This document shows positions 1-8,128 of a DNA stretch of 64,000 nt, one piece after another. Position 1 is the first letter of the stretch; every line of letters begins with the position of its first letter. This DNA is from Undibacterium cyanobacteriorum (GTDB taxonomy: Bacteria; Pseudomonadota; Gammaproteobacteria; Burkholderiales; Burkholderiaceae_D), in NCBI RefSeq assembly GCF_031326225.1, contig NZ_CP133720.1, positions 2,046,001 to 2,110,000 on the forward strand, written 5' to 3'. A model generated the notes under the pieces. It had not been told where the DNA came from. It made no database searches and was given only the letters and a program-made list of their open reading frames with translations. Position numbers and translations under genes: made by a program.

Positions 1-134
1 AGTGTTGTTGTAAGAAGTTCAAACAGGCTGTAAGTGTAATCCAAGTTTTACCTTCAAGGCATAGGCATGTTGAAATTTGATACAGCCTCGTTTCTCAAAT
101 TGACCAGAACCTCAAACTTCTCACTCACTGTGAG

Positions 135-1937
135 TTAGCTACCAGTTTTTTCTTGCTTGATCAGCCATTTGCCATCTTGTTTTGTCATGACGAGAGTCTT
201 GCGGCTACTTGCAACTAAAGCACCTGATTGGTAGTGCTGGCGAAACTTGACCGTGGCCGTATTTCCTTCAATCGCAACGGATGGGGATTCATAGCGAACC
301 ACAATTTTTCCCTTTCCTTCGATGCGGGATTTTCTCTCCTCCATCCATGATTTCCTTGATTCACCGTTCGGAGTTTGGAAGTCTTTTCCATAGAACGAGA
401 GGTAGGCCTTTGTATTCTTCGCTGCCCAAGCATTCATCCAACGATCAACAGTCTTAATTACTTCTGCCTGTGCTGTATTTTTCTTATCGTCACCCGATTT
501 GAGAGTGCTTCGCTGCTTTGTTCCTGCTTCGGATGTTGCGACTTCATTCTTTCCAATTGTTCCGCTCGGATTCGTTACGCTCGACTTATTGGTTTCTGTA
601 CGACTCGTGCTAGCGATCGTTTTTTCTGTACGTGCAATTTCAGGTTCTGCTCTTGTTCCAGACAAGAAGCTGCTGTCTTCAAAAACGATACTCCAGGCGT
701 TGCCATCCTTTTGCCAATACTGGCGCCGTTTGTAGCTAGATATTCCTTTGGCAGTTGCAATTTCTTGCGTGAAGAAACTGACAATGACGTCTTCTCGACC
801 CGGGTATTTAAATTGAGATTGCTCTTTGATTTTTACGCCAGCGTCGCTTAACCCTGCATGTGCCGACAATTGTTTTTGAATCCAAGTTGCGGCGTTATCA
901 CCATTGAGATTCTTAAAGTTTCGAGAATAGTGCTTCGCCAAAAAGACTGGATTGGCAGAGGCAAAATCTTGGCGCCACAAGTCGAGCATTTTCTGAGCGT
1001 TTTGCTTCTCGTTGAGCCAAACATGACGATTCACAAAATTGAGTCGATCGGCAATGATTACCGGCGTTTTAGCAATGTCAACGGTGGCTGCGAGTTTTAG
1101 GAAATCAGGATTCGCAAGAACCACACATCCGTCGGACGCCAACGGAGCTCGACTGTAATTCGTTGCGGGCACACCGTGTAGCCAAATTCCTGATCCACCG
1201 CGTCCACGTAGCTTATCCCATTCATTGGGGTAATTTAGGGGGAGAGCGCCGGGTCCATAAAAGTCCGGTAGTTTTGCGCCAGGGACTCGATTCGTAATAA
1301 AGTATACGCCAAGCGGAGTGCGTTGATCGCCCTCCTTGGATTTGTCGACGCCGAACTTGCCTTGACTAACATAGTAGTCGCTACGTAATGTTGGGATGCC
1401 ATTTACATTTTCATATAAGAAGATGCGTGCTCTTTGAGCATCCATCACGAGCGCCCAACGTTGATCAGAGGCTAGATTTAAGAGATTAAGTGGCACTAAA
1501 TCTGCCGCGGGGCGTTCGGTTATTGCACGGACGCGCGCTTGCGCTTCGGCGCGTAAATCGCGAAGCTTGTCATTGGTGACGTTACTGGCACCTAGTTGTG
1601 TTTCGGGCTTAGTGCGCATCGCGATCAAATCTCCTCGGATTAAGTGGCCGAGCTGGAAATTTGGATAGGCAGCAAGCAGCGCATCAATTTGAGTTTGCGC
1701 CTTGGTGTACTGATTATTCGCTAGATTTTTATACACATCGATGAGCAGATAGTCCGGATTGGGACCCGTCTGCACCGTGGCAAAGTCTTCTTTTGAGGCT
1801 GAATTTTTGGGGGGATTGTTCTTTGCAGAAGCTAAATCGGCAATCCCTAGCCAGAGCCCACATGTGACCGTGAACGCGGCAAATGAAACTGCGGCGCTTA
1901 GAGGCGCCGCAGTTGAACAACGAAAAATTGAAACCAT
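135..1937 (-). CDS. L,D-transpeptidase (YkuD) with tandem NTF2-like domains
   Basis: Periplasmic peptidoglycan-modifying enzyme of 600 residues. A hydrophobic N-terminal segment (about residues 10-38) looks like a signal peptide or anchor. A short TPR-like helical stretch follows (about 60-145), then a YkuD catalytic domain (about 158-297) with the diagnostic His254 (WLHG) and nucleophile Cys271 in SDGC. Two NTF2-like segments follow (about 315-425 and 490-600), separated by a Ser/Thr/Lys-rich linker. The order of catalytic domain then NTF2-like pocket resembles Helicobacter pylori Csd6, an L,D-carboxypeptidase of cell-shape control, so trimming of tetrapeptides is as possible as 3-3 cross-linking. 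The ATG shares one base with the stop codon of the upstream TPR gene (TAATG), so the two are probably translationally coupled. The last 110 residues are clearly paralogous to the C-terminus of that neighbour. The enzyme class is secure; the exact reaction is inferred. Confidence 0.88.
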   Translation of the reverse strand: MVSIFRCSTAAPLSAAVSFAAFTVTCGLWLGIADLASAKNNPPKNSASKEDFATVQTGPNPDYLLIDVYKNLANNQYTKAQTQIDALLAAYPNFQLGHLIRGDLIAMRTKPETQLGASNVTNDKLRDLRAEAQARVRAITERPAADLVPLNLLNLASDQRWALVMDAQRARIFLYENVNGIPTLRSDYYVSQGKFGVDKSKEGDQRTPLGVYFITNRVPGAKLPDFYGPGALPLNYPNEWDKLRGRGGSGIWLHGVPATNYSRAPLASDGCVVLANPDFLKLAATVDIAKTPVIIADRLNFVNRHVWLNEKQNAQKMLDLWRQDFASANPVFLAKHYSRNFKNLNGDNAATWIQKQLSAHAGLSDAGVKIKEQSQFKYPGREDVIVSFFTQEIATAKGISSYKRRQYWQKDGNAWSIVFEDSSFLSGTRAEPEIARTEKTIASTSRTETNKSSVTNPSGTIGKNEVATSEAGTKQRSTLKSGDDKKNTAQAEVIKTVDRWMNAWAAKNTKAYLSFYGKDFQTPNGESRKSWMEERKSRIEGKGKIVVRYESPSVAIEGNTATVKFRQHYQSGALVASSRKTLVMTKQDGKWLIKQEKTGS

Positions 1938-2956
1938 TAGCTACCCGAGCGTTCCTGCTTGATCAACCATTTCCCATCATGCTTGGTCATCACCAAAACT
2001 TTACGGCTTGTCGAAGACAAACGATCGGAACTGTAATATTGTTTGAAGCGCACGGTCGCGCTGTTGTCGTCAACTTTGACGCTTAAGTCTTCGATGCGGA
2101 CGCTGATTTTTCCTTTGCCTTCAATGCGTGAACGACGATCGTCGGCCCATGCAGAGCGCGATTCGCCATTTGGCGTTTGGAAGTCCTTCGCATAGTGCGC
2201 AAGGTATTTGTTCACGTCTTGATTGCTCCATGCTTTGGCCCAAGATTCAACGGTAGTGATGACGTTGTCTTTGTCATTGATGACAGGCGCAGCGGGCTTG
2301 CTTGGCGCTTTATTTTCAGGTTTCGGCTCTGGAGCCTTAGTGACAGCAGAACTTGTAGGGCTCATTGGGGCCGCAGCTGCAACTGGAGTAGTTGTAGGCG
2401 TCGGTGCTGCTGGTGGATTGAGTTTTGGATTAGTTCCACCAGTTGTATTGCCAATCAAGTTCTTTACCAAATTAAGCTTCAGTTTGGCCGTGGCATTGTT
2501 GGAGTCTAATTGCAGAGCTTTATCGTAGGATTGGCTAGCGAGCTTTGCATATACATCGCCTAAGTTTTCATGCGCTGTGCCGTAAGTTGGGTTGGTACGT
2601 ATTGCCATCTCGAGTGCAACGCTGGCTTTTTGATATTGGCCGTTTGAGGCATATAACACCGCCAAATTATTGTAAGGCTCTGGCAACTCAGGAAAGTCTT
2701 CAGTTAATTTTGTGAAGATGGTAATCGCCTCTGCGGATTTATTCTGCTCAGTGAGAATGATCCCTTTCAGGAAACGCATCTGAGCGTCCTTTGGCTTTTG
2801 AGTCAGAGCTGCATCGATCTTTTTGAGGGCCTCGTTGAGTTGGCCTGCTTTATATAGCTTGCTTGCGTCGCTGGCATCATCTGCGAAGGCTGCTTGGCCA
2901 TAGAGGGATGCTAAAAGGCTTGCGATCGCCAATGCGCTTTTTGTGATTGTTCGCAT
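1937..2956 (-). CDS. TPR-repeat protein with C-terminal NTF2-like domain
   Basis: Exported protein of 339 residues with a typical signal peptide ending near AAFADD. TPR helices run from about residue 27 to 165. A Pro/Ala/Thr-rich low-complexity linker follows (about 175-230), then an NTF2-like domain of about 105 residues. That domain matches the last domain of the downstream L,D-transpeptidase almost residue for residue in places (DFQTPNGES, SRIEGKGKI, DGKWLIKQE). The pair is almost certainly one operon (one-base TAATG overlap). The likely role is a periplasmic scaffold or partner of the transpeptidase, an inference from the shared domain and coupling. No catalytic residues are visible. Confidence 0.8.
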   Translation of the reverse strand: MRTITKSALAIASLLASLYGQAAFADDASDASKLYKAGQLNEALKKIDAALTQKPKDAQMRFLKGIILTEQNKSAEAITIFTKLTEDFPELPEPYNNLAVLYASNGQYQKASVALEMAIRTNPTYGTAHENLGDVYAKLASQSYDKALQLDSNNATAKLKLNLVKNLIGNTTGGTNPKLNPPAAPTPTTTPVAAAAPMSPTSSAVTKAPEPKPENKAPSKPAAPVINDKDNVITTVESWAKAWSNQDVNKYLAHYAKDFQTPNGESRSAWADDRRSRIEGKGKISVRIEDLSVKVDDNSATVRFKQYYSSDRLSSTSRKVLVMTKHDGKWLIKQERSGS

Positions 2957-3312
2957 ATACAGTTGTTCTTATCGAGGTAATCGGTTGAGGCAATTGAGAA
3001 TTTGTAAAATTGGTCAGGCGCAATCTTAACAAATAAAGCTCTCTGTGCGTTCGACAACATGTAATTTCTATGCAAAAAGTCACACTTCGCTTCTAGTCAC
3101 GATCAAAAATTTGATGGACCCAGCACATTGATTTTGTGTTTGCTATTGGTTCATCAGCCTAATGAAAAATATTGAGCAGTGCAGCAAGGTTTTCTAAGCA
3201 TGGTTTGAGGTAGAATCATGCCCTTTTCGCGTAAAACGAATCTTAGAATCGGAAGATGCAGCCAATCATCGACGCTAAATAAAATCAAAGTTGCGCGGCA
3301 AAATATATAAAA
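2957..3312. other. Intergenic region between divergent TPR and glycosylase genes
   Basis: This 356-base AT-rich spacer must hold the promoters of both flanking divergent units. A TAGAAT hexamer at 3211-3216 could be a -10 for the glycosylase, but no convincing -35 stands at the right distance. I see no RNA gene, no strong hairpin and no credible ORF. Confidence 0.4.
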
Positions 3313-3960
3313 ATGAAAACAAATAGCACATCACAACGCAATCAGGCTTTGCATGTACCCGCCTACTGGGAAGAGGCTAAGAGCGAGCTAATGAAGCGTG
3401 ATCGCATCTTGCGTCGGCTCATTCCCCAATTTGGCGACCTCTACCTATTGGGTCGCGACGATCCTTTCACGACGCTCACTCGCTCAATTATTGCGCAACA
3501 GATCTCAAGTGCTTCTGCTGCTGCATTGTGGGACAAGTATTTGACCGTGTTTCCAAAGTCCACTCCAACAGAAGTTCTCAAGGTCGGCCAGGAAGGCATG
3601 GCGAAATGTGGGGTTTCAAAGCGTAAGTCGGATTACATTTTGGATTTGGCGCGCCATTTTCAAGATGGCAAAGTCCATGTTGATAAGTGGACTGAGATGT
3701 CCGATGAGGAAGTCATTGCAGAACTCGTGCAAATACGGGGGATTAGCCGATGGACGGCAGAAATGTTTTTGATTTTTAATTTGTTAAGACCAAATATCTT
3801 ACCTTTGGACGACCCAGGCCTAGTATCGGGCATTAGCAAAAACTATTTTTCAGGAGAGCCAGTGTCTCGTATCGATATTCGCGAAGTTGCCGCGAATTGG
3901 GAGCCTTGGCGGACAGTTGCCACTTGGTATATGTGGAGAAGTTTGGATTCCAAGGCCTGA
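3313..3960 (+). CDS. DNA-3-methyladenine glycosylase, HhH-GPD (AlkA-like)
   Basis: Base-excision repair glycosylase that removes alkylated purines. The protein has 215 residues, the size of short AlkA-like bacterial enzymes. It has the IIAQQIS segment (residues 59-65) typical of the family, a helix-hairpin-helix around residues 137-150 (VQIRGISRWTAEMF), and the downstream LPLDDPGL motif, in which Asp167 is the likely catalytic aspartate. No Fe-S cysteine cluster follows, which argues against Nth or MutY. accA begins 56 bases downstream in the same direction, so co-transcription is likely. In many Burkholderiales cysS lies just upstream of this gene; it is absent here. Confidence 0.9.
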   Translation: MKTNSTSQRNQALHVPAYWEEAKSELMKRDRILRRLIPQFGDLYLLGRDDPFTTLTRSIIAQQISSASAAALWDKYLTVFPKSTPTEVLKVGQEGMAKCGVSKRKSDYILDLARHFQDGKVHVDKWTEMSDEEVIAELVQIRGISRWTAEMFLIFNLLRPNILPLDDPGLVSGISKNYFSGEPVSRIDIREVAANWEPWRTVATWYMWRSLDSKA

Positions 3961-4016
3961 TAGGTGGTACAATCGCAATCTATTTTCAACTCGTGTGGTT
4001 TTATTAAGGGGGCACG

Positions 4017-4991
4017 ATGACTAAAACGACTTTTCTGGGATTTGAACAGCAAATCGCCGAACTCGAACAAAAAATCGAAGAGTTGCGTTACGTACAAGAT
4101 GATTCCGCCGTCGATATTTCAGAAGAAATCGATCGTCTGTCGCAAAAAAGCCAGATGTTGACGAAGGATATTTACGCCAAATTAACTCCTTGGCAAGTAT
4201 CTCAAATTTCTCGTCATCCACAACGTCCATACACGCTCGATTACATTTCACAGATCTTTACAGATTTCCATGAATTGCATGGCGACCGCGCCTTCGCAGA
4301 TGACCTCGCGATCGTTGGCGGTCTGGCTCGTTTCAATGGCCAAGCTTGTATGGTTATCGGCCATCAAAAGGGGCGGGACACGAAAGAACGTGCGATGCGT
4401 AACTTCGGCATGCCGAAACCAGAAGGTTATCGTAAGGCTTTACGTTTGATGAAGTTGGCGGAGAAGTTCGATATTCCGGTATTTACCTTTATTGATACCA
4501 CAGGTGCGTGGCCTGGGATTGATGCTGAGGAGCGTGGTCAATCAGAAGCCATTGGGCACAACTTGTATGTCATGGCCGAGTTAAAAGTGCCGTTGATTAC
4601 CACTATTATTGGTGAAGGCGGTTCTGGTGGTGCATTAGCTATGGCAGTGGGTGATGCGGTCTTGATGCTGCAATATGCGACATACTCCGTCATTTCACCA
4701 GAAGGATGTGCTTCTATTTTGTGGAAAACGTCTGAGCGTGCCGCAGATGCAGCTGAGGCATTAGGCTTGACAGCAAATCGATTAAAAGCGATGGGTCTGA
4801 TTGATAAGATTATTAATGAACCTCTCGGCGGCGCGCATCGTGACCCTAAACAAATGTGTGCACTAGTGAAGCGTGCTTTGGCAGATACTTTGCGCCAGTT
4901 CCAAGGCATGAAGACCAAAGACCTGCTCGAAGCACGTCATGAAAAACTGATGGGCTATGGAAAATTTAAGGAAACCAGAGTTTCCGAATGA
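4017..4991 (+). CDS. accA: Acetyl-CoA carboxylase carboxyltransferase subunit alpha
   Basis: AccA pairs with AccD to transfer the carboxyl group from biotin carboxyl carrier protein to acetyl-CoA, giving malonyl-CoA for fatty acid synthesis. At 324 residues it has standard length. The N-terminal coiled coil (FEQQIAELEQKIEEL) is followed by the crotonase-fold carboxyltransferase core, with GHQKGRDTKER, FIDTTGAWPG and the glycine-rich GEGGSGGALA oxyanion region. A purine-rich SD (AAGGGGG) precedes the ATG. The stop overlaps the tilS start by 4 bases (ATGA), giving translational coupling. Confidence 0.97.
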   Translation: MTKTTFLGFEQQIAELEQKIEELRYVQDDSAVDISEEIDRLSQKSQMLTKDIYAKLTPWQVSQISRHPQRPYTLDYISQIFTDFHELHGDRAFADDLAIVGGLARFNGQACMVIGHQKGRDTKERAMRNFGMPKPEGYRKALRLMKLAEKFDIPVFTFIDTTGAWPGIDAEERGQSEAIGHNLYVMAELKVPLITTIIGEGGSGGALAMAVGDAVLMLQYATYSVISPEGCASILWKTSERAADAAEALGLTANRLKAMGLIDKIINEPLGGAHRDPKQMCALVKRALADTLRQFQGMKTKDLLEARHEKLMGYGKFKETRVSE

Positions 4992-6400
4992 GTCAAAAAC
5001 TCAACGACACGATCGCCGCTTTCGAGCGGCGTTTCTTTTATCAGCTTTCACAAACTCTGAAAAAGCACCATGACCCTGATGGTGCTGATCTTGGCTCTAT
5101 CGCTGTCGCCTATAGTGGGGGGCTAGATTCAACAGCGCTTGTGCATCTGGTCGCGCGATTTGCGCAAGAGCATAAAATCATGTGGTTTTGTGTCCATGTG
5201 CATCACGGTTTGAGCCCTCATGCAGACCAATGGCTGCAGCATTGTCAGCAAACATGTAATGAATTGAAATGCGATTTTGAGAGCGTGCGTGTCCTTGTGC
5301 AAGCAAATGGTGAAGGCATCGAGGCTAGCGCGCGTACGGCGAGATACCGCGCCATAGGCGAGGTTTGCCAGCGAAGAGGGGCTAAAGTGGTGCTTACTGC
5401 ACATCACATCGATGATCAAGCGGAAACGGTGTTAATGCAACTCATGCGCGGATCGGGTGTACGTGGACTCGCAGGAATGGAGTTTGAGAACAAGGCGCCC
5501 AAGCTGCTCGGTTGTGAATCGTTGACAATTGCGCGGCCGCTACTCGGTGAGACGCGAGAGCTGCTCGAAAACTATTGCGCTAGCTTGAAGTTATCGAATG
5601 TAGAAGACGAGTCCAATCGAGATGTCCGATTTGTGCGTAATGCCGTGCGTGCCAAGATCATTCCTGAATTCGAGGATATCTCCCATGGTTTTGCTGAAAG
5701 GGTTGCCCGTACTGCATGCCATATGAGGGAGGCCAACCTACTACTCGAAGAATTAGCGGCTGAGGATCTTCTTACGAGCAGTCTCGATGATGGTGGCTTG
5801 GCCTTGTCACACATCGCTCGCTTTAGTCTGCCCCGACGTCGGAATCTTTTTCGTTATTGGATGGCGCGGAATGGGTTGCAGATGCCAACAACGATGAAGC
5901 TTGATGAAATCATGCGCCAGTTGATCGAAGCGAAAGAAGATGCACGTATTCAAGTGCACCACAACGGCGTAATGTTCTCACGGTATCAGGATCGTTTGTA
6001 TGTGGTTTTGAATGCGCCTTCTGTTGCAGGTGAATCTGCTACTTTGGAGGTGGTTTCAATTGTTTGGGCTGGAGAGCCGAGCATTGAATTACCAGGATTT
6101 TCTGGAAAACTCTACTTTAAAAACGCCGACATCGGCGTTGCACATAGTAAATTATTGGGGCAAAGACTTGAGTGTCGACATCGTGGTACGGGGGAGCGTC
6201 TACGCTTGGGAAAAAATCGGCCATCGCGCGATATGAAGAGCCATTTTCAATCAGCTGGCATTCCCTTTTGGCGGCGAGATCAAGTACCATTTATCTATCT
6301 CAATGCAAAACTTTTGTTCGTTGGTGAATTAGGTATGGAAGCCGAATTCCTTGATGAGTCTGCTGGGCAAAAAATTCAACTCGAATGGCGTTCGAATTGA
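4988..6400 (+). CDS. tilS: tRNA(Ile)-lysidine synthetase
   Basis: TilS converts C34 of the CAU-anticodon tRNA-Ile to lysidine, so that it reads AUA and is charged with isoleucine; it is normally essential. The ATP-PPase P-loop SGGLDS lies at residues 43-48. The HHIDDQAETVLMQLMRGSG block, the TilS substrate-binding domain and a C-terminal TilS_C domain (LECRHRGTGERLRL) follow over 470 residues. The start is fixed by the ATGA overlap with accA. An accA-tilS pairing is common in Betaproteobacteria. Confidence 0.95.
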   Translation: MSQKLNDTIAAFERRFFYQLSQTLKKHHDPDGADLGSIAVAYSGGLDSTALVHLVARFAQEHKIMWFCVHVHHGLSPHADQWLQHCQQTCNELKCDFESVRVLVQANGEGIEASARTARYRAIGEVCQRRGAKVVLTAHHIDDQAETVLMQLMRGSGVRGLAGMEFENKAPKLLGCESLTIARPLLGETRELLENYCASLKLSNVEDESNRDVRFVRNAVRAKIIPEFEDISHGFAERVARTACHMREANLLLEELAAEDLLTSSLDDGGLALSHIARFSLPRRRNLFRYWMARNGLQMPTTMKLDEIMRQLIEAKEDARIQVHHNGVMFSRYQDRLYVVLNAPSVAGESATLEVVSIVWAGEPSIELPGFSGKLYFKNADIGVAHSKLLGQRLECRHRGTGERLRLGKNRPSRDMKSHFQSAGIPFWRRDQVPFIYLNAKLLFVGELGMEAEFLDESAGQKIQLEWRSN

Positions 6401-6465
6401 GTTGTGGCAGGAAAGTGCGGCGGCGTCAGATATCGGCAAGTGAGAGATCTTAAGCGAAATAAAAA

Positions 6466-7191
6466 ATGACCAGACAAATTGTTCTTGATACGGAAACGAC
6501 CGGTATCAATCCTCGGATTGGCAACCGGATTATCGAAATTGGTTGCGTCGAAATTGTCAATCGAAAGCTAACGGGTAATAATTTTCATTGCTATATCAAT
6601 CCAGAGCGGGATTCCGAAGAAGGTGCGTTGGCGGTGCATGGATTGACGACTGAATTCTTAAAAGACAAACCTGTATTTGCCCAAATTGCGGATGAATTTC
6701 TTGAATATGTAAGAGGCGCGGAATTGGTAATTCATAACGCCCCATTTGATTTGGGCTTTTTAAATGCCGAATTCGAGTTGTTGGGGCGTGGTAATTTTGA
6801 GCAGTATGTTGGAAATGTCATTGACTCTTTGGTAAAGGCTAAAGAGCTGCACCCTGGTAAGCGAAATTCATTGGACGCGCTGTGCGACAGGTATGAGATT
6901 TCAAACGCACATCGGAAACTGCATGGCGCTTTACTTGATGCTGAACTATTGGCAGATGTGTTTCTTGCGATGTCGCGGGGGCAGAATAGCTTTATCAGTC
7001 TCGAAGATGAGACCGAAGAGGTGGTTCAAGAGCAAGAAACATCGATCGATGACACCGGGCCATTGTCAATTCTCGTGCGGAGAACGAACACCGTTGAGCA
7101 GGCTCAGCACGAAAAAGCTTTGGAAGATATAGGCAAAAATGGATCAAGTGTCTGGGTGACGAGTTTGCAAGCTGCACCAGAAGTAAGTTAG
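6466..7191 (+). CDS. dnaQ: DNA polymerase III epsilon subunit, 3'-5' proofreading exonuclease
   Basis: Proofreading subunit of the replicative polymerase core, 241 residues as expected for DnaQ. The ExoI motif VLDTETTG places catalytic Asp8 and Glu10. ExoII is visible as HNAPFDLGFLNAEF and ExoIII as HGALLDAELLADVF. A C-terminal tail binds the alpha subunit in this family. It lies 65 bases after tilS and is closed by a strong terminator. Confidence 0.95.
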   Translation: MTRQIVLDTETTGINPRIGNRIIEIGCVEIVNRKLTGNNFHCYINPERDSEEGALAVHGLTTEFLKDKPVFAQIADEFLEYVRGAELVIHNAPFDLGFLNAEFELLGRGNFEQYVGNVIDSLVKAKELHPGKRNSLDALCDRYEISNAHRKLHGALLDAELLADVFLAMSRGQNSFISLEDETEEVVQEQETSIDDTGPLSILVRRTNTVEQAQHEKALEDIGKNGSSVWVTSLQAAPEVS

Positions 7192-7212
7192 TAAGCTCTT
7201 TAACCTTATTTA

Positions 7213-7247
7213 AAAGGCCACACGATGTGGCCTTTTTTTGTTTTTTT
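7213..7247 (+). terminator. Rho-independent terminator after dnaQ
   Basis: A 10-base stem (AAAGGCCACA / TGTGGCCTTT) closes a CGA loop and is followed by T-rich sequence (TTTTTGTTTTTTT). It separates the accA-tilS-dnaQ unit from the flagellar cluster. Confidence 0.92.
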
Positions 7248-7356
7248 CTACTGGTTTGCGAGATTGAAATTTTTATTGGCTGCTTAAAAAGTTGGTATAT
7301 TTATTACTTTGCGGCAAATTTCCAACAAAAAAATATGATTTCTCTCAATCGAACCC

Positions 7357-7383
7357 TAAAGTTTTTTTAGTTGCTGCCGTAAA
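7357..7383 (+). promoter_or_regulatory. Sigma-28 (FliA)-type promoter 1 upstream of flhDC
   Basis: TAAAGTTT at 7357-7364, an 11-base spacer, and GCCGTAAA at 7376-7383. The established enterobacterial FliA consensus is TAAAGTTT-N11-GCCGATAA. The -35 is perfect, the spacing exact and the -10 has two mismatches. It points towards flhD, about 370 bases downstream. Confidence 0.7.
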
Positions 7384-7434
7384 TCAGAACAAGTTAAGGC
7401 TCAAAATATTTTTAAATATTTTTTCGGAAGACCC

Positions 7435-7461
7435 TAAAGTTTTCCTAAAGGCTGCCGTTAA
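7435..7461 (+). promoter_or_regulatory. Sigma-28 (FliA)-type promoter 2 upstream of flhDC
   Basis: TAAAGTTT at 7435-7442, an 11-base spacer, and GCCGTTAA at 7454-7461 (one mismatch in 16 to the FliA consensus). It lies 78 bases after the first copy. Sequence similarity between the copies extends outside the boxes (CCCTAAAGTTTT, GCTGCCGT). Confidence 0.75.
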
Positions 7462-7601
7462 TGATTTTAAGTATCGTAGATCTAGAAAAAAATATTTTCT
7501 AAGTCTTTGATATTTAAAGAATTAATTAAAAAGTTTTCGACTTTTCAATTGATTCAAAAACAATTCAAAAATTGCATTGAAGCAAATGCAAGTCAAATTA
7601 C

Positions 7602-7634
7602 CGACCATTTGTAGGAGTGATTCCTATGTGGTCG
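7602..7634 (+). promoter_or_regulatory. Imperfect hairpin or operator in the flhD leader
   Basis: CGACCA (7602-7607) pairs with TGGTCG (7629-7634) and TAGGA (7612-7616) with TCCTA (7622-7626), around a GTGAT loop. The hairpin would hide the SD of a nine-codon frame at 7626-7655. It could be an RNA structure or a dyad operator. It lies about 120 bases before flhD. Confidence 0.35.
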
Positions 7635-7655
7635 TTCGTCGTTTTCTGTATTTAA
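7626..7655 (+). CDS. Possible nine-codon leader ORF upstream of flhD (speculative)
   Basis: ATG at 7626 has an AGGAG SD 8 bases upstream, followed by nine sense-codon residues (MWSFVVFCI) and TAA at 7653-7655. The only support is the SD and its inclusion in the hairpin at 7602-7634. It may be chance. Confidence 0.15.
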   Translation: MWSFVVFCI

Positions 7656-7752
7656 TTCCATTATTCGTCCTATACAAGCGCAAAGTGCTTGGTAACACAA
7701 TGTATCCCACTGGCAACACATTTCGCTAGGGCAAATAAATGGGAGTGTTAAA

Positions 7753-8070
7753 ATGACACCAAATGACATGATGGCTGAAATTCGCGACGCTAACTTGAGC
7801 TACTTGATGTTGGCGCAACAAATGATTCGCGCAGACAAGGCGACTGCAATATTCCGTCTTGGGATCGGCAAAGAAATTGCTGATCTTATCGAAGGCTTGA
7901 ACAATTCCCAAATTCTGAAACTTGCTGGCTCCAATATGATGTTGGCGCGCTTCCGCTTCGACGATGGAGCGATCCTTGGAATGTTGACAAATTATAACAA
8001 GGAAAGAAGCTTGGCGCAGTCACATGCGGCAATCTTGATGGCTGGCCAAAAAGTTGAGGAAATCGCGTAG
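7753..8070 (+). CDS. flhD: Flagellar transcriptional activator FlhD
   Basis: Subunit of the FlhD4C2 master activator, which switches on class II flagellar operons through sigma-70. The 105-residue all-helical protein matches FlhD throughout (SYLMLAQQMIRADKATAIFRLG region, then a helix-turn-helix-like second half). The SD is GGGAG, 7 bases before the ATG. flhC follows after 58 bases. FlhDC-type control marks this as a beta/gamma-type flagellar hierarchy, not a FleQ/FlrA one. Confidence 0.95.
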   Translation: MTPNDMMAEIRDANLSYLMLAQQMIRADKATAIFRLGIGKEIADLIEGLNNSQILKLAGSNMMLARFRFDDGAILGMLTNYNKERSLAQSHAAILMAGQKVEEIA

Positions 8071-8128
8071 GGCAACTGCGAACATTTGCAGCACCAATAA
8101 AGTCTCGTAATTTGAGGGGGTAGTGATC

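Larger units (their letters stand above)
7248..7752 (+). other. Long regulatory region upstream of flhDC
   Basis: About 500 bases of very AT-rich non-coding sequence before the flagellar master operon. It holds two sigma-28-type promoter sequences (7357-7383 and 7435-7461), 78 bases apart and followed by AT-rich tracts. Further on there is an imperfect hairpin (7602-7634) overlapping a nine-codon open frame with a good SD. A 72-codon open frame across both promoter repeats (7292-7510) only translates the repeated promoter DNA and is not taken as a gene. The flhD SD (GGGAG) ends 7 bases before its ATG. Confidence 0.6.

Noticed and set aside
1..134. Left-edge stretch downstream of the L,D-transpeptidase stop
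   Set aside because: No ORF, hairpin with T-run or RNA gene could be supported in this short edge segment.
375..851. 158-codon plus-strand open frame opposite the L,D-transpeptidase gene
   Set aside because: It lies wholly antisense to a gene with clear catalytic motifs, and its translation is Cys/Phe-rich without any recognisable domain.
7292..7510. 72-codon open frame upstream of flhD
   Set aside because: Its only repeated feature is the translation of two sigma-28-type promoter boxes, it has no SD, and the composition is AT-driven.
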